Shown: in pieces, positions 6,753 to 7,404 of the stretch | Position numbering within the stretch: the first letter of the stretch is position 1 | How the letters are laid out: each line of letters opens with the position of its first letter | Assembly (NCBI GenBank): GCA_900542265.1 | Contig: UQML01000047.1 | Span: forward strand, 1 to 7,404 | From: an uncultured Eggerthella sp. | GTDB taxonomy: Bacteria > Actinomycetota > Coriobacteriia > Coriobacteriales > Eggerthellaceae | Direction: 5' to 3' | DNA: 7,404 nucleotides | Program-made: the position numbers and the translations under genes | The notes under the pieces: model-generated | What the model was told of the DNA's origin: nothing | The model's database searches: none | Seen by the model: only the letters and a program-made list of their open reading frames with translations

Positions 6753-6781
6753 AATCACTAGTCCATGAAAGTTAGGGGAAA

Positions 6782-6786
6782 GAGGG
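6782..6786 (+). promoter_or_regulatory. Ribosome binding site of the nitroreductase gene
   Basis: GAGGG ends 4 bases before the ATG at 6791, which is slightly close; AGGGG at 6774-6778 is a second purine-rich stretch 12 bases away. No other in-frame start lies between them and the conserved GRRSIRKY motif, so the ATG at 6791 stands. Confidence 0.5.
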
Positions 6787-6790
6787 AATC

Positions 6791-7366
6791 ATGGAGCTTG
6801 TTGATGCAATCAAAGGAAGAAGAAGTATTCGTAAATACACGAGTGAACCTGTTGCGCGCGAAGTAATTGAAGAGATTTTAGAAGAAGCGGTTTGGGCGCC
6901 TTCTGGTCAAAATCTTCAACCGTGGTATTTTTTGGCATTAACCCAGAAAGAAGAACTGCACGAACTTTTTGACATATTGGGTACGAGTGCATTTTCGCAT
7001 CGTAAAAAGCTGGAAAAGCGATTTGCAAACAACCCTGAAGTTGTAGAAGAAACAATGGAGTTTTCTCGTGAGATGGGCGGTGCACCGTGCATCATATTAG
7101 CGTTTCTCTTAAAACCAACCTATAGTGACGATGATTTGCCTAGCTGTATTGAATCAGTAGCCGCGGCTATGCAAGATATTTGTCTTTTAGCTTACGATAA
7201 AGGCCTAGGCACGTGTTGGATTGAAGAAGTAGTGCGTGAGCGTGAAAAGATCGAAGCACGTTTTGCTCCTGATAAAGGACGGTTGCTGGGAGCGGTAATC
7301 TTAGGTCATCCTGCTCAGGAATCACATCCAATCAAACGCAAGCCAGGGCGCTACGATATTCGATAA
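6791..7366 (+). CDS. Nitroreductase-family FMN-dependent oxidoreductase
   Basis: A 191-residue single-domain flavoprotein, close to the usual 170-200 residues of the compact nitroreductase group, and probably a cytoplasmic homodimer. The N-terminal GRRSIRKY (9-16) is the classic FMN-phosphate-binding segment, followed by APSGQNLQPW (36-45), which contacts flavin in the family. The helix ESVAAAMQDICLLAYDKGLGTCWI (from 121) and the strand-turn LGAVILGHPAQ (166-176) with the downstream basic KRKPGR (182-187) complete the fold. These enzymes use NAD(P)H through FMN to reduce nitro groups, quinones, enones or other acceptors; some members have quite different roles, and the natural substrate here cannot be told. 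It starts 143 bases from the divergently oriented MBL-fold hydrolase, with an inverted repeat between them. No sign of truncation: all family motifs are present in order. Confidence 0.93.
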   Translation: MELVDAIKGRRSIRKYTSEPVAREVIEEILEEAVWAPSGQNLQPWYFLALTQKEELHELFDILGTSAFSHRKKLEKRFANNPEVVEETMEFSREMGGAPCIILAFLLKPTYSDDDLPSCIESVAAAMQDICLLAYDKGLGTCWIEEVVREREKIEARFAPDKGRLLGAVILGHPAQESHPIKRKPGRYDIR

Positions 7367-7373
7367 GCGCCCT
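7345..7373 (+). terminator. GC-rich hairpin overlapping the nitroreductase stop, possible terminator
   Basis: AGGGCGCT (7345-7352) pairs perfectly with AGCGCCCT (7366-7373), giving an 8-bp GC-rich stem around a 13-base loop that holds the last codons and most of the TAA stop at 7364-7366. A smaller CGA/TCG pairing is possible inside the loop. What follows is ATAAATACAG rather than a T tract, so this may be a 3'-end stabilising stem or a weak terminator. The remaining bases to 7404 show no gene. Confidence 0.4.
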
Positions 7374-7404
7374 ATAAATACAGATCTCGGTAAACGTAGA
7401 TGCT

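Noticed and set aside
48..7404. CRISPR array, insertion sequence, prophage, defence or toxin-antitoxin locus
   Set aside because: No spaced direct repeats, transposase, integrase, phage or toxin-like coding sequence was found on either strand.

Overview
The window is the end of an assembled contig from what looks like an obligately or facultatively anaerobic bacterium. The main clue is a giant 2-hydroxyacyl-CoA-dehydratase-activase-like protein of 1591 residues, a type found in anaerobes. By eye the base composition is moderate to slightly AT-leaning. Atopobium/Olsenella-type Coriobacteriia would fit the fused single-chain architecture, but a clostridial or Negativicutes host cannot be excluded from sequence alone; the taxonomic call is a low-confidence inference.

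Layout. Bases 1-47 are not genomic: they are an Illumina Nextera i7 adapter, including an index that matches N711 and the transposase mosaic end. Genomic DNA begins at about base 48. A TetR-family regulator follows (80-688, +), possibly clipped at its 5' end. After a 94-bp gap with a short imperfect palindrome and a strong Shine-Dalgarno comes the giant gene (783-5558, +). It contains two ASKHA ATPase (BadF/BadG/BcrA/HgdC-type) domains in tandem, a four-cysteine segment, a DUF2229-type domain, and dehydratase-component-like modules. A short heptad repeat at its stop codon and a hairpin separate it from a convergent metallo-beta-lactamase-fold hydrolase (5616-6647, -). A 143-bp divergent intergenic region with a clear inverted repeat leads to a small single-domain nitroreductase (6791-7366, +), which ends in a hairpin overlapping its stop codon.

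How the genes may work together. The TetR regulator sits directly upstream and co-directional with the giant gene and is the best candidate for its local regulator. The giant protein probably performs ATP-driven low-potential electron transfer: each ATPase domain carries a Cys pair with the spacing used by HgdC-type activases to hold a bridging [4Fe-4S] cluster, so one chain could mimic the usual homodimer. Its substrate is unknown and no CoA-transferase, acyl-CoA dehydrogenase or electron-transfer flavoprotein gene is present here. The hydrolase and the nitroreductase are divergently transcribed and may share control, but nothing in the sequence ties them to the giant protein. There is no tRNA, rRNA, CRISPR array or insertion sequence in the window, and no gene-free stretch longer than about 150 bases.
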